NCBI RefSeq assembly: GCF_014647055.1
Contig: NZ_BMOL01000007.1
Coordinates: 62,001-126,000 of the forward strand
Length of the DNA: 64,000 bases
Source of the DNA: Deinococcus aerolatus
GTDB lineage: Bacteria; Deinococcota; Deinococci; Deinococcales; Deinococcaceae
Direction: 5' to 3'
Part shown: positions 9,158 through 21,774 of the stretch, piece after piece
How positions within the stretch are numbered: position 1 is the first letter of the stretch
How the letters are laid out: every line of letters starts with the position of its first letter
Translations under genes and position numbers: made by a program
The notes under the pieces: generated by a model
Told to the model about the DNA's origin: nothing
Seen by the model: the letters and a program-made list of their open reading frames with translations, nothing else
The model's database searches: none

Positions 9158-11938
9158 ATGAAGAAACTTCTGATTCCGCCTGCTGTCCTCGGCCTGAGCG
9201 CCCTCCTTGCTGCCTGTGGTGGCGGCACCACACCCCCATCTTCCTCCGCCTTTGCCCTGACCGTGAACGTTGCCGGCGTCTCAGGTGCCCCGGTCAAGAT
9301 CACTAACACCATCAGCAACACCACTCTCTTCGACGGTACTCTGACCGGCAGCAAGACGTTCGGTGATGTCGCCGCCGGCAGTGTGCTGAACGTGCAGGGC
9401 GGCGCGGTGAACAGCTACGCCACCCCTGCCGCCCAGAGCGTGACCCTCGACAATAACAAGAGCGTGACGCTGGAGTACAAGGCCGCGGCGCAGGCTGGTG
9501 TCGCCGTGAGCAACACCCAGATTTCAGGAAAGATTGGAGGAACGGACCTGCAGATCGACAGCGCCAATCTTCTGAGCCATAGCGATCCATTCTTTGGCGA
9601 GGCCGTGGTCAGGAGCAATGTGCTGACCCTGGATCTCGCTCTGCTGGTCCCAGCCCCAGATGACCTGCTGGGCGGCTTCTACTCAACGGGCTGCAGCGGG
9701 ACCAACACAGATGCCAGCGCCCTCATTCTGGACAGTCTGAGCCTGAATGCCTACAGCCCTCAGGGTGACTTGATTGGAACCATTCGAGAAAAGATCGTCA
9801 GTGGCCCAGACGCTGCGCTGCCCAACGCACTGGTGTACCGCCTGTATTCAGACCGTGCCTTCATCTTCAGGGGAGAGTGTCAGTACAACCTCACAGACGG
9901 CACGGTCATCACCGAGAAGAATGACATCCAGGCCGTCAAGGGCTGGAACACGCTGGTCTTCGCAGGTGAGGGGCAGAACGTCACGGTTAAGAATGCCGCA
10001 TCCGGCAACCGTGCCGAGTTGACTTTCACTTCCGCCGCGCCGAGGGTCGCTGTGCGCCTCGACCCGGAAAGTCTGACGTTTTCCGACGAAGACCAGCTTA
10101 CGGTAAACGCCCGCTTGATCCAGATCGGTAATTATTCCGGCGTTGTGAAACTTTCTACCGACATCGCCGGGCTGAGTGTGGAGCCAGCCACCCTGACGCT
10201 AAATCCTCTGCCCAAAATGAGCGGACAGTCGACGGGTGGGCAGTCAGCGCGGCTGAAGATGATGGATCTGCAACCTCAGTTGCTGGCCACCAAACTGACG
10301 TTCAAATACACGGGCACAACCAATCTGTCCAATAAACAGTTTGAAGTCCTGGTCAAGGATTCAAATGCCAAGCAGGTGGGGAGCGGCACCGGGAAGATCA
10401 CAGTGACCCGCGCTGGCATCGCAGTGTTTCTGGGCACTCAGGATCTGGAGTTGCCGCCCAGCAGCAGCCGTGTCCTTCCCGTGATGCTAAATAGTGTTGG
10501 AAATTTCAGGGGCAAGGTCACGGTCAGCGTTAGCGGCCTTCCCAGTGGTGTCTCGACCACGCCAGTAGATGTCGATCTCAACGGCTATGGCTCAGCACAG
10601 CTGGTCCTGACGAGCAGCGCCGCACTCAAAAGCGGTACATACCCGTTGACGATTACGGCCCAGAGTGGCGCGTCTGTTACCAGGGCGGACTTCAATCTGG
10701 TTGTTCCCAGACCTACTGTGTCGGTCAAGCTGGGCAGCACTTCCTTTTACCCATTGCTGCCCCAGGGTGAGACAACGACCGTTGCGGTGGAGTTACAAAG
10801 TCAGAACGGCTTTAGCGGATCCACAAGCGTGCAGATTACGGGGTTGCCCATTGGGGTGACGAGTGCGCCAGTGAACGCCAGAATTACCCCAAACACCACC
10901 ACCACAGTTCAGGTGCCATTGACGGCTACAGTCGATGCGAAACTGGGGAGCTCCAGCGCCCTTGTGAGTTCACCCTATCAGGTTCTGAATCAGTCTACTT
11001 ACGAGAGAACGCTCAACCTCAACGTGGTTCCAGCACGGGTGGCGCTGGGGCCAAACGTTGGGTTTGCCCTGGCGGCAGGGAGCGAGGGCATCTGGTTCAC
11101 CTCATCGGTCTACGACACTACGCAAACGAACTACATCCACACGGTCAAGCACATTGTCGCGGGCAAAATCACCGCAAGCCACAATGTCAAGAACAGTGCC
11201 TCAAATCTACTTTCAATGTCCGATGGATCTGTTCTTGCCTTTGATACTTCTAGCGCTGACACTTTCCAAATCTCTGATCAGGGCGTCAAAGCCCTGTCCA
11301 GCAAGCCCTATGCTTTGGCCAGCGCTCCAACCAACGGCGCCATGGATGGTCAGAACAGAATCTGGTTCATTCAGGAAACACCAGTAGGAATTGGCGGTGT
11401 TGAACGTAATCTGGCCTATTGGGATGTAGTCACAGGCTCCATCACAACGATTCGCAGTCCCCACAATTTCAATACAAGTGGGGCCTTCACCCGGAGCAAC
11501 GACGGACGCATCATCCTCTATACCTCGTACGCACTTCCAAAAGCTCTGAAAATCGATACGAGTACAGGAGCAGTTTCAGAGATTGGTTTGTCAATTGGAG
11601 GTGAGCCTGGCAGTGTGTCCTACCGAACCGATGGCCTGGTCTATTTCCTGCGCAATCGACAGCTCAGCCGGATCAATTCTGACGACTCCATTACAACGCT
11701 AGACGGTATTGGGATGGTCGAAAGAATTCTGGGATTCGACAGGAAGAATCCAGACATTCTGTGGGCGATCTCAGACAGCTCGGTGCTCAAAGTTAACGTG
11801 CTAACGAATGAAGTTATCAAAACTTTCGTAGGCAACTCTGCCGGTGTGCTACTTACTGATGGGGGGGTGGGCCTCATAATTTCGCAATGGGCCTCGACAG
11901 GTAGTGGTTATGATCGGTTCCTGAGCATTCTGCGTTAG
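9158..11938 (+). CDS. Large lipoprotein with beta-sandwich repeats and C-terminal propeller-like region
   Basis: A 926-residue exported protein. The signal ends in the lipobox LLAAC (Cys20), followed by a GGGTTPPSSS linker. Residues 25-330 are beta-rich without a recognised family. Residues about 330-630 hold two or three Ig-like repeats of the kind 'V..SGLPSGV', each near 100 residues. Residues 635-926 contain repeated 'IWF', 'DGSVLAFDT', 'DGLVYFLR' blades like virginiamycin-B-lyase/SMP-30 type propellers. It faces away from the truncated ABC gene. A TAGAAT -10-like box (9141-9146) lies just before the ATG. The base composition falls clearly below that of its neighbours, most strongly after about 10,000, suggesting transfer. 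No enzymatic residue set could be assigned. Confidence 0.8.
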   Translation: MKKLLIPPAVLGLSALLAACGGGTTPPSSSAFALTVNVAGVSGAPVKITNTISNTTLFDGTLTGSKTFGDVAAGSVLNVQGGAVNSYATPAAQSVTLDNNKSVTLEYKAAAQAGVAVSNTQISGKIGGTDLQIDSANLLSHSDPFFGEAVVRSNVLTLDLALLVPAPDDLLGGFYSTGCSGTNTDASALILDSLSLNAYSPQGDLIGTIREKIVSGPDAALPNALVYRLYSDRAFIFRGECQYNLTDGTVITEKNDIQAVKGWNTLVFAGEGQNVTVKNAASGNRAELTFTSAAPRVAVRLDPESLTFSDEDQLTVNARLIQIGNYSGVVKLSTDIAGLSVEPATLTLNPLPKMSGQSTGGQSARLKMMDLQPQLLATKLTFKYTGTTNLSNKQFEVLVKDSNAKQVGSGTGKITVTRAGIAVFLGTQDLELPPSSSRVLPVMLNSVGNFRGKVTVSVSGLPSGVSTTPVDVDLNGYGSAQLVLTSSAALKSGTYPLTITAQSGASVTRADFNLVVPRPTVSVKLGSTSFYPLLPQGETTTVAVELQSQNGFSGSTSVQITGLPIGVTSAPVNARITPNTTTTVQVPLTATVDAKLGSSSALVSSPYQVLNQSTYERTLNLNVVPARVALGPNVGFALAAGSEGIWFTSSVYDTTQTNYIHTVKHIVAGKITASHNVKNSASNLLSMSDGSVLAFDTSSADTFQISDQGVKALSSKPYALASAPTNGAMDGQNRIWFIQETPVGIGGVERNLAYWDVVTGSITTIRSPHNFNTSGAFTRSNDGRIILYTSYALPKALKIDTSTGAVSEIGLSIGGEPGSVSYRTDGLVYFLRNRQLSRINSDDSITTLDGIGMVERILGFDRKNPDILWAISDSSVLKVNVLTNEVIKTFVGNSAGVLLTDGGVGLIISQWASTGSGYDRFLSILR

Positions 11939-11954
11939 ACAAATTCCAGCTTTG

Positions 11955-11984
11955 AAGGCCACTGCACAATAGAGCAGTGGCCTT
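11955..11984. terminator. Hairpin between convergent genes
   Basis: Perfect 11-base stem AAGGCCACTGC/GCAGTGGCCTT with an eight-base A-rich loop, 16 bases after the lipoprotein stop and before the stop of the reverse gene at 12012. The T tract is weak on both sides, but the position suits a shared terminator. Confidence 0.7.
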
Positions 11985-12011
11985 ATTGCATTTGGACTGC
12001 GTTAAAACTAC

Positions 12012-12338
12012 TCAGTCCAGTTCCATATCGATCATCAGCGGGTTCTCCTTTCCGTCCTTGCCACCGGCACGCACGTCCGGAATCCCGATGGGCGTGGTGC
12101 GGTCCATCTCCTGGGCCCCCTGGCCGGGCTTGACCCAGCGGGTGCCGGGGCCAGCCGGCCCTGCGGCGGGGGCCGGGGCCACCGGGTACGCGGCCAGACG
12201 GGCGGCCCGCAGAATCGAGTCCAGTTCCGGCGAGCTCAGCAGGCCCTTGTGTTCCAGGGTGCTCAGCAGTCCCAGCACCAGCTTGCGGGTGAATTCGGCC
12301 TCCTGTTCGGGGGTCTTGAAAACATTGGCATCGCTCAT
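12012..12338 (-). CDS. Conserved small hypothetical protein
   Basis: A 108-residue soluble protein with no signal peptide. The first half ('EQEAEFTRKLVLGLLSTLEHKGLL', 'ELDSILRAARLA') looks alpha-helical, the middle is Ala/Pro/Gly rich, and the end is acidic (MIDMELD). I do not recognise the family. A longer frame to 12497 would add a low-complexity Arg/Gly region; the ATG at 12338 gives the more natural start (MSDANVF). It is divergent from sdhC with 274 bases between them, in which no convincing promoter was found. Confidence 0.6.
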   Translation of the reverse strand: MSDANVFKTPEQEAEFTRKLVLGLLSTLEHKGLLSSPELDSILRAARLAAYPVAPAPAAGPAGPGTRWVKPGQGAQEMDRTTPIGIPDVRAGGKDGKENPLMIDMELD

Positions 12339-12612
12339 GCGGTCCAGAGTAGCGCGGGGAGGGCAATGGGAAGACATGCGCCTCCCCCGCGCTGCCCCCA
12401 ACCCGGTGACAGTTCCGCCTGATCCGCCGGACGCAGTGGGGTGCCGGGTGCGGGGGCGGGTGTTATCCTTGGCAGGTTGAAAATCACCTGAGAGCAACGG
12501 TCACGATGGTTACCCACACGGCGAAATACCCGGCCTAGACTACGGGCCGAGAAGAAATCCGGGCTGTGGGTCAGGTTCAAGAGGGGCCTGCGGGCAATCT
12601 GGGGAGGAACAG

Positions 12613-12969
12613 ATGTACAAGGGAAGAGAGGGGCAATGGGCATTTCTGCTGCACCGCCTGTCGGGCATAGCGATTCTGGCCTACCTGCTGATTCACGTGT
12701 TCAGCATCGGCTCGTTCATCTTCGGCGAGCGGTTCTACATGAGCATCCACGAGATCTACGACATCGCATTCTTCCGCGTCGGACTGGTTTTCATCACAGC
12801 GGCTGTGGTGTATCACGCCTTTAACGGGCTACGCATCATCGTGATGGACTTTACCGGGGCGGGCGTGGCCTACCAGCGCCAGATGTGGTACGCCGTGATG
12901 GTCCTGACCGTGATCAGCGGTCTGTACGCAGCGTGGACGCTGTGGCCGCGCCTGATCGGAGGCTACTAG
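12613..12969 (+). CDS. sdhC: Succinate dehydrogenase cytochrome b subunit
   Basis: A 118-residue membrane anchor with three predicted helices (about 12-35, 55-78, 92-112). The 'LLHRLSGIAILAYLLIHV' segment carries the conserved His-Arg-x-Ser/Thr-Gly element of SdhC and a following His suited to haem b or quinone-site roles. It anchors the SdhAB catalytic part in the cytoplasmic membrane for succinate oxidation. A good ribosome site GGAGG (12603-12607) precedes the ATG. First gene of sdhCDAB; the next ATG is one base after its stop. Confidence 0.93.
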   Translation: MYKGREGQWAFLLHRLSGIAILAYLLIHVFSIGSFIFGERFYMSIHEIYDIAFFRVGLVFITAAVVYHAFNGLRIIVMDFTGAGVAYQRQMWYAVMVLTVISGLYAAWTLWPRLIGGY

Positions 12970-12970
12970 C

Positions 12971-13348
<378 letters not shown>

Positions 13349-13376
13349 TGGCCTCTAGAAAAGGACGGAACTGACC

Positions 13377-15128
<1,752 letters not shown>

Positions 15129-15199
15129 TCCGCGTGGCAGAGGATGGGCGTCCCAGGCGCCTCATCCTCTCGAACGCCCCCTTTTCGGAAGGATTGCAA

Positions 15200-15970
<771 letters not shown>

Positions 15971-15998
15971 GACAGAGTGACGGCGAGGGGCGCGGCGG

Positions 15999-16394
15999 CT
16001 ACGGCTTGCCGCGCCCCTCCTCTTGCGGTTCGAGCCAGCGCACCCGCTTGCCCTGAGCGCGGGCATATTCAATCTCAGCGCGGGTCCTCTCGCCCACATA
16101 CCCGCCCACGTTGATGACCAGAATTTCATCGGCCAGATCAATCTTGCGGCGGTGCAGTTCGGCCAGCCCTTCCAATGCGGCCGTCTTCTGAGCCTGATTC
16201 AGATACCCCAGGGCCTCCCCATCGCCCTGACGGTGGCTGCCCACGCTCAGCACAATGCGGCCTGCCAGCGTTTCTGCCAGAGAGGCCGCATCGAACCCTT
16301 CCAGAAAGCGCACGCTGCCGCACAGGCAGACGATAACCGGGCGGCTTCGGTTCAGAATTGCAGGGCGTACTTCACGCCGTCGTTGCCGGTGCAT
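15999..16394 (-). CDS. Nucleoside 2-deoxyribosyltransferase-like protein
   Basis: A 131-residue small Rossmann-like protein. The start of the fold 'VIVCLCGSVRF' (residues 20-30) is the strand-plus-CGS/G-SxRF turn of the nucleoside deoxyribosyltransferase/DUF4406 group, and 'KIDLADEILVINVGGYVGERTRAEIEYA' (read in two parts) matches the later helix-strand pattern with a Glu after the G-Y-x-G turn that is catalytic in true transferases. The ATG at 16394 overlaps the end of the upstream lipoprotein gene by 43 bases; no better start was found in frame, so the first 18 residues are uncertain. Nucleotide or nucleoside binding is likely; the substrate is unknown. Confidence 0.65.
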   Translation of the reverse strand: MHRQRRREVRPAILNRSRPVIVCLCGSVRFLEGFDAASLAETLAGRIVLSVGSHRQGDGEALGYLNQAQKTAALEGLAELHRRKIDLADEILVINVGGYVGERTRAEIEYARAQGKRVRWLEPQEEGRGKP

Positions 16395-16861
16395 TCGCCG
16401 ATGCCGTGTTCGGTCTCGTCCACGGTCAGGGTGCAGGTCAGGGTCAGGGTGGGACCTGCGGCCGTGCGGGCAATCAGGTTGCCGCTGCGAACCGTGGCGG
16501 CGCCGGGCCGGGGGGTGTCCAGGCGGGTGCCGACAGCCACTGCGCCGCCCTCACCGAGGGCCACGCCACCTCCCACCGAGAGGCTCAGGCCCAGGCCAGC
16601 GGGCAGCAGGCTCCCGGCACTGCCGTTCAGGATGGTGGTGCGCCCGCTGTAGGTCTGGCCGCCGATACGGATGGTGGCGTTGTCCGCGGCGAAGGGATCG
16701 CCCAGGCGCGGCTGCAGGGTGCCCCGCCTGAAGCTGACGGTGCCTTCCTGCCCGGTCACGCTGTTGACAATGCGGCCCACCTGCGGGCCGGTGGCAGTGG
16801 GGGCACAGGAGGCCAGCACAGCCACACAGGCGGCACTCAGCAGAACAGAGGTGAGGTTCAT
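16352..16861 (-). CDS. Small lipoprotein, function unknown
   Basis: A 169-residue exported protein. Residues 1-18 are a signal with lipobox VLASC (Cys18). The mature part is beta-rich and Gly/Thr rich ('GLGLSLSVGGGVALGEGG'), with two cysteines near the end ('TLTCTLTVDE' and 'GECTGNDGVKYALQF') that could form a disulfide. The closing pattern, a cysteine followed by GNDGVKYAL, resembles short secreted proteins of unknown role. A frame opening at 16924 would place the signal peptide internally, so the ATG at 16861 is preferred. Reverse-strand neighbour of the phosphatase/hemB pair. Confidence 0.68.
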   Translation of the reverse strand: MNLTSVLLSAACVAVLASCAPTATGPQVGRIVNSVTGQEGTVSFRRGTLQPRLGDPFAADNATIRIGGQTYSGRTTILNGSAGSLLPAGLGLSLSVGGGVALGEGGAVAVGTRLDTPRPGAATVRSGNLIARTAAGPTLTLTCTLTVDETEHGIGECTGNDGVKYALQF

Positions 16862-16939
16862 GGTACCGCCAGTGTAAGCGCCGGGCCTGACGGACCCATG
16901 AGGCCCAGCGTCACGGGCACTCACCTTGCAGCTAGATTT

Positions 16940-17523
16940 TCAGGCCTGGGTTGAGACCGGCAGGGCGTTGGCAAATTCGTGGACGAACTGCTCCTGCTCC
17001 CGCGTCTCGATGGCCTTGCGGTCACGGGTCTGGCGGACCAGTTCAATGGCTGTCTCGGCGGCCATGCCTCCCTGGACCAGCAGGCAGGCGGCGGCCAGTC
17101 CCGCGCGGCCCAGCCCGCCCCGACAGTGAACCACCACGCCGCGCCCGTCCAGCAGATCGGTCATCAGTTCGTCGATGAAAGCCGCGAAATCGGCGCGTTT
17201 GCCCGGGGCATGCTGATCCGGAATGGCGAAGGCCTTGATCTCCAGGTTGCTCAGATCGGCGGCGGCGTGGTAGCCGTCCATGCCCAGCATGTCGAACTCG
17301 AAGTCCTCGATCAGCGGGGCCAGCACGTTCACGCCGTCCGCCGCCAGGGTCTGCATGTCGCTGTACACGTCGCGGTCATGCATGACCCCCTTCTGGATCA
17401 CGCTGCGGCCCTTCTTCCCCGGCGCGAAGGTCAGGCCCAGGCGTCCGGGCCACAGGCCGGTGGGAATCCAGTCCACGCGAATCGGGCTGTCAGGCGTCGG
17501 GGCGCTGGTGTGGGAAGTCTGGC

Positions 17524-17527
<4 letters not shown>
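16940..17527 (-). CDS. Dual-specificity-type protein phosphatase (CDKN3-like)
   Basis: A 195-residue cysteine phosphatase. The P-loop reads HCRGGLGR with nucleophile Cys135 and Arg141, and a candidate general acid Asp104 lies in 'AIPDQHAPG' at the expected upstream distance. The '[17 protein letters not shown]' strand and '[14 protein letters not shown]' helix fit the fold of the cyclin-dependent-kinase-inhibitor-3-like bacterial family. It would hydrolyse phosphoester bonds in protein or small-molecule substrates in the cytoplasm. Its ATG overlaps the hemB stop by four bases, so it is translated with hemB; a reason for this link is not evident. Confidence 0.82.
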
Positions 17528-18600
<1,073 letters not shown>

Positions 18601-18677
18601 GCGTGCAGGCTAACGCGAACGCGTTTCCAGAATTGGAAGGTGAGAAATGGGCGTCCAGCTTTCTGCCACAATTTCCC

Positions 18678-19676
18678 ATGCCCGCGCCCACCGTCTACCG
18701 CCCCTTTCTGAACGGCATGTATACCGTTTCGGCCGGACTGTTCCGGCTGGGAGCCGCTTCGACAGGTCAGGCGATTCCCTGGCGCGAGAACGGCGCGCCA
18801 GAATCGCACACCTTTGCGCTGGACGACCATTACGAGCGTTTTGTGGTTAGCAAGTGGGCGGCCCACCGCCGGGCGCTGCACGAGTACGCGGGCGAGGCGA
18901 ACCTGTCGCCGGACCTGCGCGCGGCGGCGCTGAACTTCACGGCCCGCACGCTGGCTGCCGAGAGTGACGGGGCGATGACCTGGGACGGGCAGACCTTCGG
19001 CAACCGGCTGCTGGGCTGGGAGGCGCGGCTGGACCCCCGCCACGGCGGACTGACGAGCCTGCGCCGGTTCGACGCGCCGCTGGCCGGGTTGAGATCGGAC
19101 CTCGAACCGCGGGGCGCCCTGGACTTTCTGGGCCTGAACGCTCCCGAGGATCTGGCGATCATCGCGCGTGAGCCGCAGACCGGGCGTGACTGGCTGGCGG
19201 CCACGCATGTGCTGTCGCCGGAGCGCTGGGACCCCCGCGACAAGCTGGGGCGGGACTTCGTGGCGGTGCATGTCCCGGTGGCAGGCAGCGGCCCCATGAA
19301 CGCCACCGCGCCCCGGCTGGTGGAGGCAGTGATCGGGCGCGGGCCTTTCGTCCGCTTTGCCTGGGGCATTACGGGGGATGGCCGGCTGGACCACCATCCC
19401 GCCGCGCCAGGCGGGGAGAGGCTGGCGAGCTTCGATCCGGACCGCACGTTTGTGCGGGTGGAACGCCAGACCCTGACCGGGTTCCCGGCGGCGCACGGCG
19501 CCCTGTTCACCATCCGCCCGTACGTGTACCCACTGCATGTGGCGGTTCGGGTGCCTGCACACGCCCAGGCACTGGCGGCAGCGCTGCGGACCATGACGCC
19601 GGACCAGCAGATCTACAAGGGTTTGCGGGCCATTTTGCCCGAACTCCTCATCTGGCTGGACCGGCGGGCACCCTAG
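18678..19676 (+). CDS. Haem-dependent oxidative N-demethylase-like protein (DUF3445)
   Basis: A 332-residue cytoplasmic protein. Landmark segments include 'LFRLGAA', 'RFVVSKWAAHRRAL', 'PEDLAIIAREPQTGRDWLAATHVLSPERWDPRDKLG' (read as successive motifs), 'VHVPVAGS' and 'RVERQTLTGFP', followed by 'FTIRPYVYPL'. These match the DUF3445 family, to which the haem-dependent dimethylamine monooxygenase/N-demethylase DmmDABC subunit D group has been linked. The ATG at 18678 is used rather than the 25-residue-longer frame, because it lies just after a CACAAT box and avoids running into the hemB leader. Divergence from hemB suggests a haem-linked role, which is inference. Confidence 0.72.
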   Translation: MPAPTVYRPFLNGMYTVSAGLFRLGAASTGQAIPWRENGAPESHTFALDDHYERFVVSKWAAHRRALHEYAGEANLSPDLRAAALNFTARTLAAESDGAMTWDGQTFGNRLLGWEARLDPRHGGLTSLRRFDAPLAGLRSDLEPRGALDFLGLNAPEDLAIIAREPQTGRDWLAATHVLSPERWDPRDKLGRDFVAVHVPVAGSGPMNATAPRLVEAVIGRGPFVRFAWGITGDGRLDHHPAAPGGERLASFDPDRTFVRVERQTLTGFPAAHGALFTIRPYVYPLHVAVRVPAHAQALAAALRTMTPDQQIYKGLRAILPELLIWLDRRAP

Positions 19677-19677
19677 A

Positions 19678-20121
19678 GTGGGGGCCGTGAACGTGCGCGC
19701 CCTTCTCCTGACTCTCTTACTGGCCGTGTTTCTGGCCGCCTGCGATCTGCCCGCCGGGGACCGGAACACGGCGCAGACGCCGTCTTCGGCCCAGCAAACC
19801 CAGACCTCCAGCCATGACCCAGAGAGTGGCCTGCGCTGGATCAGTGCCGGTGAGCTGCCGCGCGAGGGCACGCAGGTTCTGCAGACCATCGAGCGCGGCG
19901 GCCCGTTCCGCTACAGCCGCGACGGCGTGACTTTCGGCAACCGCGAGCGCCTGCTGCCCCGGCAGGCAGGGAGTTATTACCGCGAGTACACCGTGCCCAC
20001 TCCCGGCGAGCGGGACCGCGGCGCGCGGCGCATCGTGTGCGGGGGTCAGCCGGTCACGCGCACAGCCGAGTGCTACTACACCGCCGACCATTACAGCAGT
20101 TTCAGGAGGATCCGTCCGTGA
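19678..20121 (+). CDS. Barnase-type guanyl-specific ribonuclease, predicted lipoprotein
   Basis: A 147-residue secreted-type RNase of the N1/T1/barnase superfamily. The signal ends in a lipobox LAAC (Cys22). The catalytic domain spans about 48-147: 'FRYSRDGVTFGNRERLLP' matches the guanine-binding F-x-N-R-E/L region, Glu103 in YYREYTV is the general base, Arg117 or Arg118 the phosphate-binding residue, and His138 in TADHYSSFRRIR the general acid, a near copy of the barnase end. Cys121 and Cys132 could pair. Starts possible at GTG 19678 or GTG 19687. The next gene is a barstar homologue overlapping its stop, so this is a toxin-immunity pair. Confidence 0.87.
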   Translation: MGAVNVRALLLTLLLAVFLAACDLPAGDRNTAQTPSSAQQTQTSSHDPESGLRWISAGELPREGTQVLQTIERGGPFRYSRDGVTFGNRERLLPRQAGSYYREYTVPTPGERDRGARRIVCGGQPVTRTAECYYTADHYSSFRRIRP

Positions 20122-20516
20122 TGCAAGTGTTTGACCAGGCCCCCGAGGGCATCCAGAAAGCCCCCCACGAGCCGCGCATGCTGGCGGCCGGGTACCAGGT
20201 GGCCCTGCGCGAGGTGGACTTCTCGGATGTACACGATAAGGACTCGTTGATGCTGGCGATGCTGCGTGGCCTGGCCCTGACCGACAACTTCGGGCGCAAC
20301 TGGGACGCCCTGTACGACGTGCTGACCGATCCCGACGCGCGGCCCGACCGGCTGGGGCTGCTGCTGTGCGACTTCAAAAATTTTCGCCACCGTCATCCAC
20401 ACCTGAGCGGTGATCTGGAGCGCGTGATGCTCGACGCTCAGCGCGACGTCACCACCCAGGGCCGTCAGCTGTGGCTGCTCTCGGAAGAGCTGGACAGCGA
20501 CCCCAACAGCTGGTAA
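20121..20516 (+). CDS. Barstar-family ribonuclease inhibitor
   Basis: A 131-residue cytoplasmic protein with the barstar signature: 'VDFSDVHDKDSLMLAMLRGLAL' (strand and first helix), then 'FGRNWDALYDVLTDP' (the conserved Asn-Trp-Asp-Ala-Leu core that inserts into the RNase active site), and a C-terminal 'GRQLWLLSEELDSD'. It should bind and silence the RNase made from the gene just upstream. A strong AGGAGG (20104-20109) lies inside the RNase end; translation may begin at GTG 20118 or ATG 20121, both overlapping the RNase stop, which ensures inhibitor synthesis with toxin. Confidence 0.9.
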   Translation: MQVFDQAPEGIQKAPHEPRMLAAGYQVALREVDFSDVHDKDSLMLAMLRGLALTDNFGRNWDALYDVLTDPDARPDRLGLLLCDFKNFRHRHPHLSGDLERVMLDAQRDVTTQGRQLWLLSEELDSDPNSW

Positions 20517-20558
20517 GCGGTCAGAGGTCGCAGGGCAAAGTCACCAGCCAAGAAAAGA

Positions 20559-20584
20559 AGACGGGGGCCTAATCTCCCCCGTCT
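20559..20584. terminator. Bidirectional terminator
   Basis: Nine-base stem AGACGGGGG/CCCCCGTCT around an eight-base loop, between the barstar stop and the stop of the BMP-family gene on the other strand. The reverse-strand side is followed by a T-rich run, and the forward side by TCTCCTTTG, so it can serve both convergent units. Confidence 0.82.
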
Positions 20585-20604
20585 CTCCTTTGTGGCCCTG
20601 CCGG

Positions 20605-21774
20605 TTATTTCTTCGGCTCGTCAGCCACCTGACCGGTCACGCCGGGAACCACCCACGACATGTTGTTCAGCTCGGCCACCGTGATGACCTTGCCCGCCGG
20701 AATTCTCAGGATGCCGTTGCGGTCCTTGATCGGGCCGGTGAAGGGGTCAAACTTGCCGCCCTTTTCCATCTCGGTCTTCAGGGCCATCACGCGGTCATAG
20801 ACGCTGACCTGCTTGCCGCCCACGGTCATCATCTTGGCCTTCAACTGCGGGATCCACTTGGGGTTGACCGGCATGCCCGGCTGCGCCCCCAGTTCCACGC
20901 TGCCGCCGCGCAGCAGGTTCCAGTAGTCCACCTTGTCCAGGTTGCCGATCTTGTAGGTGCCGTTGTGCACCTTCGTCAGAAAGTCGATGTAGATCTTCTC
21001 CCAGTGGACCAGCTGCCCGCTGACCGTGTAGTCGGGGGAGAACTTGTACATCGGCGAGTAATGCGCGAACGAGGGAATCTTGCGTGCCCCTGCCGCCTGC
21101 ACCACGGTGGCGCTGTCCTCGGTAAAGGCCAGAGCGCCCGCACCCTCGCTCATCAGGGCCTCGGCGGCCTCGCGGGCCTTGTTGGGGTCAAACCACGAGT
21201 TGATCCACTTGACGCTCACGGTGGCCTTGGGATTGACCGCGCGTGCGCCCAGCGCAAAGGCGCTGATGTGGCGCTTGAGTTCCGGAACCGGGAAGGCGGC
21301 CACGTAGCCCAGCTTGTCGCTCTTGCTGACGGCGGCGGCCATCATGCCGTTCAGGTAGTAGACCTGATAGAAGTCCGCCATGTAGGTGCCCATGTTCGGC
21401 GCGCGCTTGAAGCCGCTGGCGTGCATGAACATCACCTTGGGGTACTTCTTGGCCGCCTCCAGCGTCTGGTCCATGAAGCCGAAGGACGTGGTGAAGATCA
21501 CCTGGCAGTTGTCCTTGACCAGCCGGTCGATCACGGGCGTGGCCTGACCTTCCGGCACGCTTTCCACGTACTTGGTCTCCAGCCAGGGCAACGCCTTTTC
21601 CGCCAGCTTGCGGGCCTCGTCGTGGGCGTAGCTCCAGCCGATGTCACCCACCGGGCCGACGTAGATGAAACAGGCTTTGAGCTTGTCGCCCGTCTGGGCC
21701 TGGGCGGCGGACGCGCCCACGACACTGATCAGGGCGATGGACAGGGGTAGGGCAGCGAGCAGGACTTTTTTCAT
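20605..21774 (-). CDS. BMP-family ABC transporter substrate-binding protein
   Basis: A 389-residue exported binding protein. Residues 1-27 form a signal ending in 'ASAAQAQT' rather than a lipobox, so it may be a free periplasmic or wall-associated protein. The mature part has family landmarks 'FIYVGPVGDIGWSYAHDEAR', 'FTTSFGFMDQTLEAAKKYP', 'YYLNGMMAAAVSKSDKLGYVAAFP' and 'RAVNPKATVSVKWINSWFDP' (quoted separately). BMP proteins bind nucleosides or related purines. A good GGAGGT site lies just before the ATG; the frame start at 21798 would skip it. Its transporter genes are at 23.9-27.6 kb on the same strand, separated by msrPQ. Confidence 0.9.
   Translation of the reverse strand: MKKVLLAALPLSIALISVVGASAAQAQTGDKLKACFIYVGPVGDIGWSYAHDEARKLAEKALPWLETKYVESVPEGQATPVIDRLVKDNCQVIFTTSFGFMDQTLEAAKKYPKVMFMHASGFKRAPNMGTYMADFYQVYYLNGMMAAAVSKSDKLGYVAAFPVPELKRHISAFALGARAVNPKATVSVKWINSWFDPNKAREAAEALMSEGAGALAFTEDSATVVQAAGARKIPSFAHYSPMYKFSPDYTVSGQLVHWEKIYIDFLTKVHNGTYKIGNLDKVDYWNLLRGGSVELGAQPGMPVNPKWIPQLKAKMMTVGGKQVSVYDRVMALKTEMEKGGKFDPFTGPIKDRNGILRIPAGKVITVAELNNMSWVVPGVTGQVADEPKK

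Noticed and set aside
12339..12612. TTGAAA (12477) and TAGACT (12536) as an sdh promoter
   Set aside because: The two boxes are more than 50 bases apart, and neither has a partner at 16-19 bases.
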